Shown here: piece by piece, positions 23,767 to 35,149 of the stretch
Layout: each line of letters opens with the position of its first letter
How positions within the stretch are numbered: position 1 is the first letter of the stretch
Source: Rutidosis leptorrhynchoides
Taxonomy: Eukaryota > Streptophyta > Magnoliopsida > Asterales > Asteraceae
DNA length: 64,000 bases
Direction of reading: 5' to 3'
Assembly: GCF_046630445.1 (NCBI RefSeq)
Contig: NC_092338.1
Coordinates: 151,700,501 to 151,764,500 of the forward strand
Notes under the pieces: model-generated
What the model was told of the DNA's origin: nothing
Seen by the model: the letters and a program-made list of their open reading frames with translations, nothing else
Databases searched by the model: none
Program-made: the position numbers and the translations under genes

Positions 23767-25768
23767 TGTGATGACCCGGGAATTTTCGACCAAATTTAAA
23801 CATGAATCTTATTTGATTTCGATATGATAAGCAAATTCTGCAATGATGAAGTCTCAAAAACTTTGAACTGTGTTCATATATTCATTTAACCTTTAACTAT
23901 ACCCGACGATTCACGGACAATTGTTTGTAAATAAATATGTATACATAAAAGTATATATATTATTTTGAAATTATAAAATATAATTTAAACATTAGAATTA
24001 AATATGTAAAATAAAAATACAAAATAATTAAGTGTAATTTAAGATGAAGCTATATGATTTCAAATTAATTAAGTAAATGATAGTAACTTCTGTTTATTGA
24101 ATTTAAATAAGTTAACTAGAACGTGTAAGAAATTAAAGTAAACGCTAGTACATAAATAAACTATATTTAGTTAAGTTTTAAAAATGAAAACGTTCTCTAA
24201 TATATATATGAAATAGGATATATTTAATTTATTGTACTATTATTATCATAACTAATATTATTGTTTCCATTACCAATAACATTATTAGTAGAACTAGAAT
24301 TAAAATGTTAATGTTAGTTATTATTGTGATTATTATTACTATTATCATTAAAAAATTGTTAGTATTATTATAGTTATCATAAATAATATAAATTAGAATT
24401 ATTAATATGAATAATAATATTATTATTATTAAAATGCTTATCATTAATAATAGTAGTGTTTATATTATTAATATTTTAGTATTAATAATATTAATAAAAT
24501 TATTAAATTTAACATATTATAGTATATATTTATTAATTTTAATTTTTTAAGTTTAATATAAATATAACAGAATCATACGAGTACTGTTATATATTATCTG
24601 TGTTTTGTTTTCTTCTTTCTTTTCTCCCGTCTTTCCCATACCCGTGATATCCTGTCAGATATCAACAACCTACAAACAATATCGATCAATTACAACTTCT
24701 GTATCGATCATTCAATCACAGTATGTATATATCATTCGATTTATGCGAAAGAAAACAGGAAAATGGTTAAAACTGACCTGTGTTTTTTTTTTCTTTCTCT
24801 CCTGTCGCCATAAATTTTATGCAAGCTCTTCAATTCAATTCAATTTTAAAAATCCAAAAATGCAGATGTGTTAGGATACTTTTAGTTGAACTATCTGCAA
24901 ATTTACAAACTTCAACTCGTCCTATCGATCTCGAATTTAAGAGTCAAAGATTAGTTGTAAAAAGTCAAACAGTACGAACTTGGATTCAATTCGAGTTATC
25001 GGTAAAGATTTAAGTTCAATTAACGATTTTAATAGTTTCTAGGGGTGTATTAAAATCTATTTCATGTTATAAGCTTGGTCTCAAACGTTCTCTAAATCGA
25101 ATTCAATTTTTTTTTTTTTTGCAAGTCAGCGACGAGCACAGCAGCTCTTTATATTTTTTTTTTTAATTTTTTTTGTTTTGGTTGCTTGTTGAGACTATTG
25201 ATATTTACAATTATAAATCATTTTCTATTTCAATTATAGAACCAAGATTTAATTGTATTGATATTTATAAGATTGGATCGATTGGGTTCTTAATGAAGAA
25301 GATGATATTATAAAAAGGGGAAACGAGTTATATTATATTTTTGGGAGGGATTAATTACAGAAAGAAAGAAATGGAGGAGTGGTGTTGGGAGTTTGTGTGT
25401 GAGCGTGAGGTCTCGGGTTCGAACCCGGCTTGTGGCGTACAATCTTTTTAATGCATTTTTGTTGAGGTAGTTTTCTATACTAAAATTATCAATACTTTCA
25501 TTATTATTAAGTATTACTAATTAGTATTATTGTTATTATTATTATTGTCATTGTTATCGTTATGATTGTTATTACTAATGTTATAAGTATTATTATTAAT
25601 ATCATAACTGTAAGTATTAAAAATATTATTATTATCATTAATACTAGTATAATAATTCGTAGTAATATGATTAATAAAAAGTTATTATCATTTTTATTAG
25701 TGTTATCATTGGTACTAGTATTAACATTTAAAAACTATTAGTATTACTACTAACCTTATCATTATTAA

Positions 25769-25820
<52 letters not shown>

Positions 25821-27323
25821 ATTATGATTAAAATTATTATTATCATATATCCAACAATATTGTTAGGATTATTATTGTTATCTATATAAAAATCAATAAA
25901 AGTATATATTTTAAAAAAAAAAAAACTTTTTAGAATTATTAGTATTATTATTATCATTAACATAGATAGAATCATTAGTGTTATCATTATTATTAATATT
26001 ACAAAGTATCATTAATCAACTTATCTGTTAAACACTAATATTGGTAATACTGTATGATTACTAAGATTTCTATTAAAATTAATAAAAATTACCATTATTA
26101 TTAAAAGTATTATTTTTATTAAAACTATCATTATTATTGTTATCAGTATTATTTATATTATTAGTATTAAGATAATTACGATTATAAAAATAAAAGTATT
26201 AATGATATTATCAAAATTATAAGCATAGGAATAAAGATTATACATATATTTTTAATACACATAACTTAACTATATTAATATATCTATATATAAAATGAAA
26301 ATATATATAATGAAACTTATTAACCTACTATATAAATGAATTACATCACTAATAACAATATATTGTTCGATCACAATTATGTGTATTAATATGTATATAA
26401 ATGATATAGGTTCGTGAATCCGAGGCCAACCCCGCATTGTTCAATATAGTCATATGTATTTTTACTACAAAATACATTAGGTGAGTTACATTAATCCCTT
26501 TTTAAATGCTTTTGCAATATATATTTTTGGGACTGAGAATACATGCGCTGCTTTTATAAATGTTTTATGAAATAGACACAAGTAATCGAAACTACATTCT
26601 ATGGTTGAATTATCGAAATCGAATATGCCCCTTTTTATTAAGTCTGGTAATCTAAGAATTAGGGAACAGACACCCTAATTGACGCGAATCCTAAAGATAG
26701 ATCTATCGGGCCCAACAAGCCCCATCCAAAGTATCGGATGCTTTAGTGCTTCGAAATATATATCATGTCCGAAGGAGGATCCAGGAATGATGGGGATATT
26801 CTTATATGCATATTGTGAATGTCGGTTACCAGATGTTCAATCCATATGAATGATATTTTTGTCTCTATGCATGGGGCGTATGTTTATGAGAAATGGAAAT
26901 ATGAAATCTTGTGGTCTATTAAAATGATGGAAATGATTATTTATGTTAAACTAATGAACTCACCAACCTTTTGGTTGACACTTTAAAGCATGTTCATTCT
27001 CAGGTACGAAAGAAATCTTCCGCTGTGCATTTGCTCATTTTAGAGATATTACTTGGAGTCATTCATGACATATTTCAAAAGACGTTGCATTCGAGTCGTT
27101 GAGTTCATCAAGATTATTATTAAGTCAATTATAGTTATATATTGTATGAAATGGTATGCACATCGTCGACTTTTGATGTAAGGAAGTTTGTCTTTTCAAA
27201 ACGAATGCAATGTTTGTAAAATGTATCATATAGAGGTCAAATACCTCGCGATGTAATCAACTATTGTGAATCGTTTATAATCGATATGGACTTCGTCCGG
27301 ATGGATTAGGATGGGATATGACA
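23767..27323 (+). repeat. 3' LTR of element C (3557 bp)
   Basis: Starts TGTGATGACC after TTTAACGGGTAGGTAC and ends GGATATGACA before the TTGTT duplication. It is nearly identical to the 5' LTR. The main differences are the shorter ATT microsatellite and altered T-runs. B box copy at 25416-25426. Confidence 0.9.
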
Positions 27324-27328
27324 TTGTT
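27324..27328. repeat. Target-site duplication of element C, right copy
   Basis: TTGTT, identical to 15866-15870. Confidence 0.92.
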
Positions 27329-29130
27329 CAACTGGTAGTTGGGTTTTCTTCGGTTGCTAACTATGTGTTATATAGGTTATCGGCTAAAAAGTCACGTTTT
27401 TACCCCCCGATATTGAGATCCAAAACCATAAAGTTCTAAACTTTTTTGGCAAAATAATAGCTTTTTCGGTTAAATTTGTAGATTAAGCAATTACAAAGAC
27501 GATGCAAAAAGAATCAAGAGAATCGGAGCTAAAACGAAGATTCTAGAGCGAAAATGGTGAAAAACGAGAAACCAAGTTACGATCAAGGAAACCAAATTAC
27601 GATCCAGTAAAATTAGCAAACCAAACGACTTGCCAAACGACCTGCCATAAGGGAAAACAGCTTGCCAAACGGCCCAGGAAAACGGGCATAAAAAATGGCT
27701 GACTAGTGCAAACGGGCTTGCCAAACGGCTTGCCAGCCATTTGCAGGCAAAACTCAAGTCTATATAAAGGGTCTCTGTCATCCATTTTCAACACACCTCT
27801 CTTCGCTCTCTCACTACAATACACTTTCTCTCACTAAAGATTTCAAGGTCTTCTCACCTCCGAGCGGGAAATTAAGTAACCGGAGGCGAACACCGAAGAT
27901 TGTACTAGGAGCGGTCTAGAGGATGTCAGCAATTGTAATGGTCCAGATCTCGTCTGTAAATGGTGAACGCTTTCCTTAATTTAATAAAGTTACCTTTTGA
28001 CTTTAAGTTGCTTTCACCTTGCATGATTATCTATCCGTTGTAAATGTTTATTATATGTTGAATATCTAATCTGAAACTTATGCTATTGTTATGCTGAAAC
28101 CTTGACAGTTTAGAAGTCTAATTTACGGATCACCCTTTCCACTTATTCACGTGGCTATAACCTAGTATTAGGACCTGATTAACCCTAGGATACGAGGTAA
28201 GTAGTTATGTGTGCTTAACGTCACAATAAGGATATAGTACCTACGTACGGTTAATCACTTATCCATCAATGAAGAGCTGCCCATTTAGGTTGTGATTAGA
28301 GTAGGAAATATAGAGTTCTGTGAACACTGGCTTGCTCAAAAGCATGATTCACGTCAGAAGCAATGTTCTTGAGATGTTGTAAGATAATCCGAGGTTGAGT
28401 AAGTGATCGCAAAATGAGAGACCTCTAATCCAATTAGCAGTACCTTAGAATATCTAAGATTGCACATCTGTTAATGTCAAGACATAACTTAGTGTTAAGT
28501 GGAGGAATGTTACTATAGTTAGACCAACTAGGATTTAGAAAAGCTGAGACTTTCCTTTAGGTATATACCACACTATTCATGTACCTAGGATTCTATCCAC
28601 AGGGTCGTTTAAACCCTCCAAGGTTAACTTTGGAAGTAGGGATATCCATCTTAGCCAGAATCTTCAAAGCCTAAATTCTTAGTGACAAATCGATTAGGTT
28701 CATAGCCCGGTTGATTGAGGTTTAGTGTTTGTTCACTCTCGTAATAATCCCCCGTCAGTATCCTATTATTCATACCTATCCCTTTTTATCTTTATAGTTT
28801 GTATTACTTTTAGTTAATCTTAATCTATCACCATTTGTCACTAGAGTTAACTATTTAGGCACTTTTATCCCACATAACTGAGCAAACATACAAAAATACA
28901 AACCTTAGTGATACTTACCACTTACTCGTTAAAAGGAAGACAAATATGTGAATTATAGCTAGGAAACCCAGCTAAATATAAATAATAAAACCATTACTCT
29001 CTTTATATTTATTTAAATATAAATAATAAAACCATTACTCTCTTTTGTCACTAGGGTTAACTATTGATAGCTAGGAAACCGTCCATTTTGGCCATATCAA
29101 TAGGTTTATGATTGGGGTGTAGATTGTGTT
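27329..29130 (+). other. Unclassified promoter-like, LTR-like stretch
   Basis: No coding region. It has repeated TTGCCAAACGRC motifs (27621-27740), a TATA box TATATAAA (27761-27768), then a CT-rich leader (TCTCTTCGCTCTCTCAC). About 1 kb of sequence without ORFs follows and looks like an LTR R/U5 or an untranslated leader. Near the right end, segments are duplicated (AAATATAAATAATAAAACCATTACTCTC at about 28975 and 29015; TAGCTAGGAAACC twice). It could be a solo LTR of another retroelement family, but I cannot fix its ends. Confidence 0.35.
27761..27768 (+). promoter_or_regulatory. TATA box of unclassified LTR-like stretch
   Basis: TATATAAA in CAAGTCTATATAAAGGG, followed about 30 nt later by a CT-rich initiator-like region. 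The repeated TTGCCAAACGRC motifs lie just upstream. Confidence 0.55.
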
Positions 29131-29316
29131 TGTAATGACTCGGACTTTTCCATGATTATATATATGAGATTAATATTCATATGCATAACTGTCTCCAACA
29201 TGTTAAGCAATTAAACTTGTTAAGACTTGATTAATTAAAACGAGTTTCATGTAAACATTTGACCACCCAGTTTGTCCAACGATTCACGAACGTTAAAACT
29301 TGTAAAAACGACATGA

Positions 29317-29454
<138 letters not shown>

Positions 29455-30816
29455 TGAATATGGTATTATGATAAGTAAGTATCTCATAAGTATATTAACA
29501 ATGGGTTATATACATAAAATGAGACTACTAAATTAAGGAATTCGAAACGGAATATATATGTAACGATTATCGACGTAGTAACGTCTTAATTAAATTAAAT
29601 ACATATGTATCGTATTAAGATATATTAATACACTATGTTTAAAATGATAAAATGATAATTAAGTATACCATTAAGTGTAATAACAATGAACTATATACAA
29701 AAAACGAGACTACTAACTTAAGGGTTTCGAATCAATACAAACATGTAACGATTAACGACGAAATAATGACTTAAATAAAATGTATATATATGTATTGTAT
29801 TAAGATGTATTAATACACATTTGAAAGACTTAAGGACATATATCAAAATACGTATACTTAACAAAGATAGTTATAATCGTATTCCCATTCGTTTTCATTA
29901 AGAATTCTACTCGTATTCGTTCGGTATTTGTACCAGTATAATACCCAGCTTCTAGATGTACATACTATTGGTATATACACTCAAATGATCAGCTCTTATC
30001 AGCCCTCATTTAGTCAACAAACATGGGAGAACCATCATTTAACATCTAGCATCAAATAATTAGCAAAATTACAAATTAATGGAGCCTATATCATACATGC
30101 ATATTCACATGAACTTCACCAACCACAAACACATTCTCATTTCAACTTTCATGCATCAAATTTGTAACGACCCGACTTTTTCGACTTGCTTTTATGCTTT
30201 GTATTTTAGCGAAACTGCGTTTTTGTGCGTACTGTGTTACTTTATACTCTGGAAACTTGATATACGTGGTTTACTTCCATTTATATGTTAAAACGTGCCT
30301 TAGAGTACGTAGGATACTTAACTTGATCACCGGATGCCTTTATAACCGTTAGTGTTATTTGACGTTTCGAATAAACCGCAAACTGAGCGCACATTTAACT
30401 TTTGTCGTAATCGGAATATTATGACTGCGAAATATTAATTATTATTTTATAATAATAATTACCTGGGTTTTTGGATGCTTAATTACGCGTAGTAAATTAA
30501 TTACGCACAATAGTTAGTCTTGTTGGACATTCTACCTTGTTGGACTTAAGCCCACCCTACACTAGCTAGTGGCCCAATTAATTAGCCCAAGAATTATTTA
30601 CTAGTGACCCATAATAAATAAAATAAATGCCCATTTAATTAGATGAGTCATACTAGCATTTGAATAAGGATTATCCATAATGTTACATGGGATCCTAGCA
30701 TAAGTACACACTTTAGACAACCACTAACCAAAAAGCAAAATGGTGTCCCCTCCCCTCCCCCTTGAAAATCACGGCCATGAGGCCTTCCATGTCACCAATC
30801 CTTGTCAAATTTTGCC

Positions 30817-30824
30817 TATAAATA
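30817..30824 (+). promoter_or_regulatory. TATA box of LTR B (5' copy)
   Basis: TATAAATA in TTTGCCTATAAATACTAGCC. The following region (CATTCAACACTTGCTCTC) looks like a transcription start area. The box is conserved at 38814-38821 and at 3511-3504 on the minus strand. Confidence 0.72.
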
Positions 30825-31045
30825 CTAGCCATTTTCCTCTCATTCAACACTTGCTCTCATTTTGATTTTCACACACACTTGCTCTCTTCTTTCCTTCCTT
30901 TCTAGTATTTCTTGTAAGTGTACTTTTCTTCTTCTTTTTCTTTTCTATTTCGTGGCATATCATCATCATTATATGGAGATCAAGTTCTTTAACTTTGATC
31001 TTGATTATATCGTGTTGATTCAAGCATGAATCCTTCAAGAACATG

Positions 31046-31075
31046 GAAGATTCAAGCTTTCTAGCTTGAATCTTC
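31046..31075 (+). promoter_or_regulatory. Perfect 13-bp-stem hairpin in LTR B leader
   Basis: The arm GAAGATTCAAGCT, loop TTCT and arm AGCTTGAATCTTC form a perfect stem about 200 nt after the expected transcription start. A shortened copy occurs in the 3' LTR (39205-39232), where the repeat unit is duplicated. The minus-strand B LTR has diverged copies around 3065-3270. Confidence 0.6.
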
Positions 31076-32949
31076 ATATCTTTTTGATTGAATCTAAGTT
31101 TTCTAACTTATGATCTTGTTATTTTGTTAAAAAGATTCAAACTTGTGTTTGTTATCTTCATGTAACTTAAAGATCCAAGCTTTATGCTTCAAGATCTTCA
31201 AGAACATCAAAGGTTCAAGCTTTCTAGCTTTGCAACCTTGTAACTTGTGTGAAAAGGATCCAAGCTCTCTAGCTTAGGGTTCCATCACCTCATTTGACTT
31301 AGATTGTGCTCATACTTGTTTGATTGATGTAAATTTTGTAGCTTTAGTTGTAAATGTGACTTGTAATTGTGTTAAGACTAAGGATATGATGTAACCTTGG
31401 TTCATCATCCATCTAAGACTCATAAATGAGTTGTGTTCTTACTTGGTCTTAACATGTTGTGTATTTATGGTGGAATCTTAGTCAAAGTGATGCTAATCCA
31501 TCAATGAGTTGTACACTTGAAGCTACAAGCATCAAGGATGAGAACCGTGATGAGCATCAAGCACCGAGAACCCCACCGGAGCACTTGTCCACTGATTTTT
31601 GTATCTGATCAGGCCACCTGGGCTACTGGAAAGTTTATTTTCAGTTATTTCGGTTCGAGTAGATGATTTTCCGTTTAGGCCTCGTCTTAATCCGAGTTAC
31701 GGTTTAGGATTTATGGCCCTCCGAGTGTCACTACACCCTATTAACGTTGTGCTGAAATTTCTGACCTACTCGCATTTAAACCGTCGCCACGGTCAAACGA
31801 AGACGATTTAGGTTCTAAAAATTAGTCAGCGATTAGGGGACTCATATACGAAGCCATAGCCACTGACTATGCATCTTTTTGATTTACATAGTGGTCGTAG
31901 AAGCTGACCGAAGTCAGCCTATTGTTTCGATTTCTATTCTCGTCGAACTTACTTAGTTTTTATGATGATGAATGATGATGATGATGATGACACTTAAACT
32001 TATTTTATGCACTATTAGAACTTATAAGGACAACCTACTGACCTAGTAACCTTTGATTTAGGTTGACGACCTTTCGGACCGACTTACTACTTGCGTACTT
32101 TCATTACCGACTTTACCGCTTTTATCACTGTGAGTTATAGCATCCCTTTTTACTTTAACTATTTTGGAACTAAGAATACATGAACTTTTATGTTTTACAT
32201 ACTAGGCACGAGTACTTAAACTTTATATGTGTGTGGGTTATACAACGGCATAAACATTCCCCTTAGCACGATAACGTTTAGTCATTGGTTTTTGAACTGG
32301 TGAACGCGAATCTTAGATATGGATCCATAGGGTTTGATATTCCCACTCGGGCTAGTCGCGCTAGCATTTAACGGGTGTTTAATACTTCGTGAACATACGC
32401 ACTTGCCAAGTGTACTTTCAGGGGGTTATAAACGTTAAGTCTAGTTACCGGGTGCCCACGGTTATGCATATACTTTTCATACTGTTTTGATACGCTGTTT
32501 GCAGCACTGAAATCTCGTGGCCTAACTTACGTTACTATTACAACTTAAACTATAGCTCACCAACATTCGTGCTGACTTTTTAAGCATGTATTTCTCATGT
32601 GCCTAGAGGTTTATTGCTTCCGCTGTTAGACTTGATGTCATGCTGTTATTGAATTGCTGTTAAGGACCTGCTATGTTAGTTATCCGCTGCATTACTAGAG
32701 ATGTCTCAATCATGGAACTTTTCTTTTGCATTCATAGTTTATGTTAATTTCAAACAATGGCTTTGTAACGACCTTAGGGTTAAATAATTATGTTTATGCT
32801 CCTATACGTAAGATGCACTCTATCCTTTGTAAAACGCTATCCTTTTTATGAATACAAATCGGTTTTCAAACAGCATATAGTGTTTGACCATGTAATGATC
32901 CTGTTGATTGATGATCCGTATATGATGGTTTTGTACGGGGCGTCACATT

Positions 32950-32961
32950 TGGTATCAGAGC
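32950..32961 (+). other. Primer binding site of element B (Met tRNA type)
   Basis: TGGTATCAGAGC two nucleotides after the LTR end at 32947. Confidence 0.92.
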
Positions 32962-33349
32962 ATTGGTTGTAGGGAATTAGGTTGCATTAGTGAGTCTAGA
33001 CCGACCCGAGTAGGATTCACTAATAGGACTAATCTACAACTTGCTCGTTTACTTGTTACTACTTACTACTGCTGCATGTTACTGCTTACTTATACTACCA
33101 TATGATCTGCTGCATGCTACTGCTTACTCTTACTGCTATGTGAACTCGCTGTATGCTATTGCTTATCCTCGCTACTGCATACTACTATCTGCTTTGGATT
33201 GCATGTTACTTCTGTTTAGTACTATTAATACTGCCATGCTATATACTGCTGTAGATGATCTAGGTTGCTGTAGTGCCTGATTATGTGCTTGCTTCATGCC
33301 TGCTATTCACTGTACTGACTTGGAAAACTTACCTTTCCTAGTTCAGATG

Positions 33350-34430
33350 TTTTTCTGAACCCTTTTCCCACACGTCTAACCCTAAGGATTGGTATTGTAA
33401 TCCACCTGTTACTATCGTTCCACCGTTCTGGAGATCGAAACGATTCTTCATGCAATCTAGGAGGAGTACCCCTCGGATTACACGCCCACTAAAGTCGATC
33501 CTCGTAGGAGGAGATATTGGAGGATTTGTCGGAGTAACCGCACCTCGAGCTCACTCTAAATAGCCATGTGCGACGTGTGAACATTCGAAGGTTGTTCAGT
33601 TCCCGCAAGATGGCTCGTATCTCGTACGCTTTCATGACCATCACTTATCTCTTTCGTTCTTCACCACTACTTGACGATCTGACGACATTTCTGGATTTAG
33701 GACCCTAACACTCTTAGGCATTGGAGAAGTCGGGAGGACATCTCCTTTCACAAGGTCAGAGTGCCTTCTACTGATGCTCAGCCATACCCAAAGACTTGGG
33801 AGTCGCCTCAAGACATATCGTAGTACTACTTGCTACACATACAACTCGACGCGAGACCCAGATTGAATTTCTAGAAAGGAACCTAACGACGTTACCTGAA
33901 CCTGAATATTTTGAAGAAATTTCGGGACATTTAGGCATTGGTGCATGACCTACGGAACTTACGCACCCACACCGAGAAACCGTGAGATTAATTATGTAGA
34001 TTTTGTTTTGAGATAGCATAGATAAAGCACCGTTGGATGAAATTGAGTAGAACTGGAAGTGATCACGTTACATTAACCATATGGAGTGATATTGGAATGA
34101 ACATACGATTTAGTACAATATAATGAAGCCAGGCTAGCGTAATTATATTGAAATGAATCATGCAGAAGTCCCTATGTTACTATATAAGGAATATGAAGTG
34201 ATTCAGAGAAAATCTTGGTAGGAACCACTTGAGTATACGCATTATGGTCTATTAGAGGTAGGGAAAGAATAACCATGTAGCCCAGATACTGTACAAGAAG
34301 GGCCTTGATTGCAGAAATGATAACCCAAAAATATGTTATAGATATAGAAACCCTGGACACTTAAGGGAACAGTTCTCAAATAGGAAAAACTTTGGACTTA
34401 TCTGCGATAGAGCAATCATTACCTCAGTTA
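33350..34430 (+). pseudogene. Decayed pre-gag/gag region of element B
   Basis: After a splice-acceptor-like CTTTCCTAGTTCAG, an ATG near 33349 heads only a few codons before a stop, unlike the better-kept B remnant at 512-873. Further on, a degenerate zinc knuckle is readable at about 34333-34375 (CYRYRNPGHLREQF, with the second and last cysteine changed). Many stops and frameshifts break it. The identification rests on the knuckle and on its place between primer site and protease. Confidence 0.5.
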
Positions 34431-35035
34431 TGGAGACTCGCATAGATCCTGATTTTAGTTAGGGTACATTTCTTCACAACGTTTACTGTCTCGAAGTTGT
34501 TTAATACTAGAGCGATAGAAACCTTATATCTAAGAACCTCAGTGTTATAACTAATAAGCCATTAACAACCATGAGAGTTAAGTATTCTATAGGACAAGCC
34601 AATGGTAAGCTGGCAGAGATAGAGGAGTAATTTAAGGTAGTACCTTAAAATTAACAGGTGGGTCATTTGGAGATGACCTCATGCCAACAAAACTTGGAAG
34701 TTTTATAGTAGTAGTTGGAAAGGATTAGTTACCTGCGCACAAGCAGATGTTATTTGAGAAGGTTGATAAAAATTTTCACGGCAGTATAATAAGATTTGGT
34801 TGGAATGGACCTTAAGATTAACCTAATACTCATCAAGTTAGGAAGCTTTGAGAAAATAGTTGGAACGGACTGACTTTCAAGGATGAAAGCAAAAGTTATT
34901 TATAGTAAGAAGATTATTCGTATACCTCGCGAGAATGGTGAGCCAAAAGCCATCTGGGTTACTTCAACAACCCGAGATCCCACAATGGAAATGGAAGTGA
35001 TGACGATGGATTTCATCCTGAAACTACCGAAAACA
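34430..35035 (+). pseudogene. Decayed aspartic protease region of element B
   Basis: Short readable blocks match the end of a Ty3 protease. One near 34800-34870 reads INLILIKLGSFEKIVGTD, followed by a stop and then residues KAKVIYSKKIIRIPRENGE. The catalytic DSGA motif is not recognisable. Stops and frame changes make it non-functional. Confidence 0.6.
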
Positions 35036-35039
35036 ATAG

Positions 35040-35145
35040 GCAGTTATGACACTATCTAGGTTATTGTTGACCGCCTCACCTAGTCTGATCACTTTCTAAC
35101 CATGAAAGAAACCGATACAATGGACAATGATACATAAAGGAAACT
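35040..35145 (+). pseudogene. Integrase core fragment of element B, two stops
   Basis: The readable segment VIVDRLT, stop, SDHFLTMKETDTM is the conserved block after the first catalytic Asp of Ty3 integrases. TAG stops interrupt it at two places. Because it follows the protease remnant within about 30 bp, the reverse transcriptase and RNase H (normally about 2 kb) have been deleted. Confidence 0.65.
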
Positions 35146-35149
35146 GTAT

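Larger units (their letters stand above)
30163..32947 (+). repeat. 5' LTR of element B (2785 bp)
   Basis: Bounded by the AAATT duplication and the primer site. TATA box at 30817-30824, then a CT-rich start region, then a leader with a perfect 13-bp-stem hairpin (31046-31075) and related repeats. An ATG-rich microsatellite lies at about 31965-31990. It is about 158 bp shorter than the 3' LTR because it has one fewer hairpin repeat unit. Confidence 0.9.

Noticed and set aside
24229..25987. Ile/Met/Asn-rich frames in LTR C
   Set aside because: Products of ATT/TTA microsatellite sequence.
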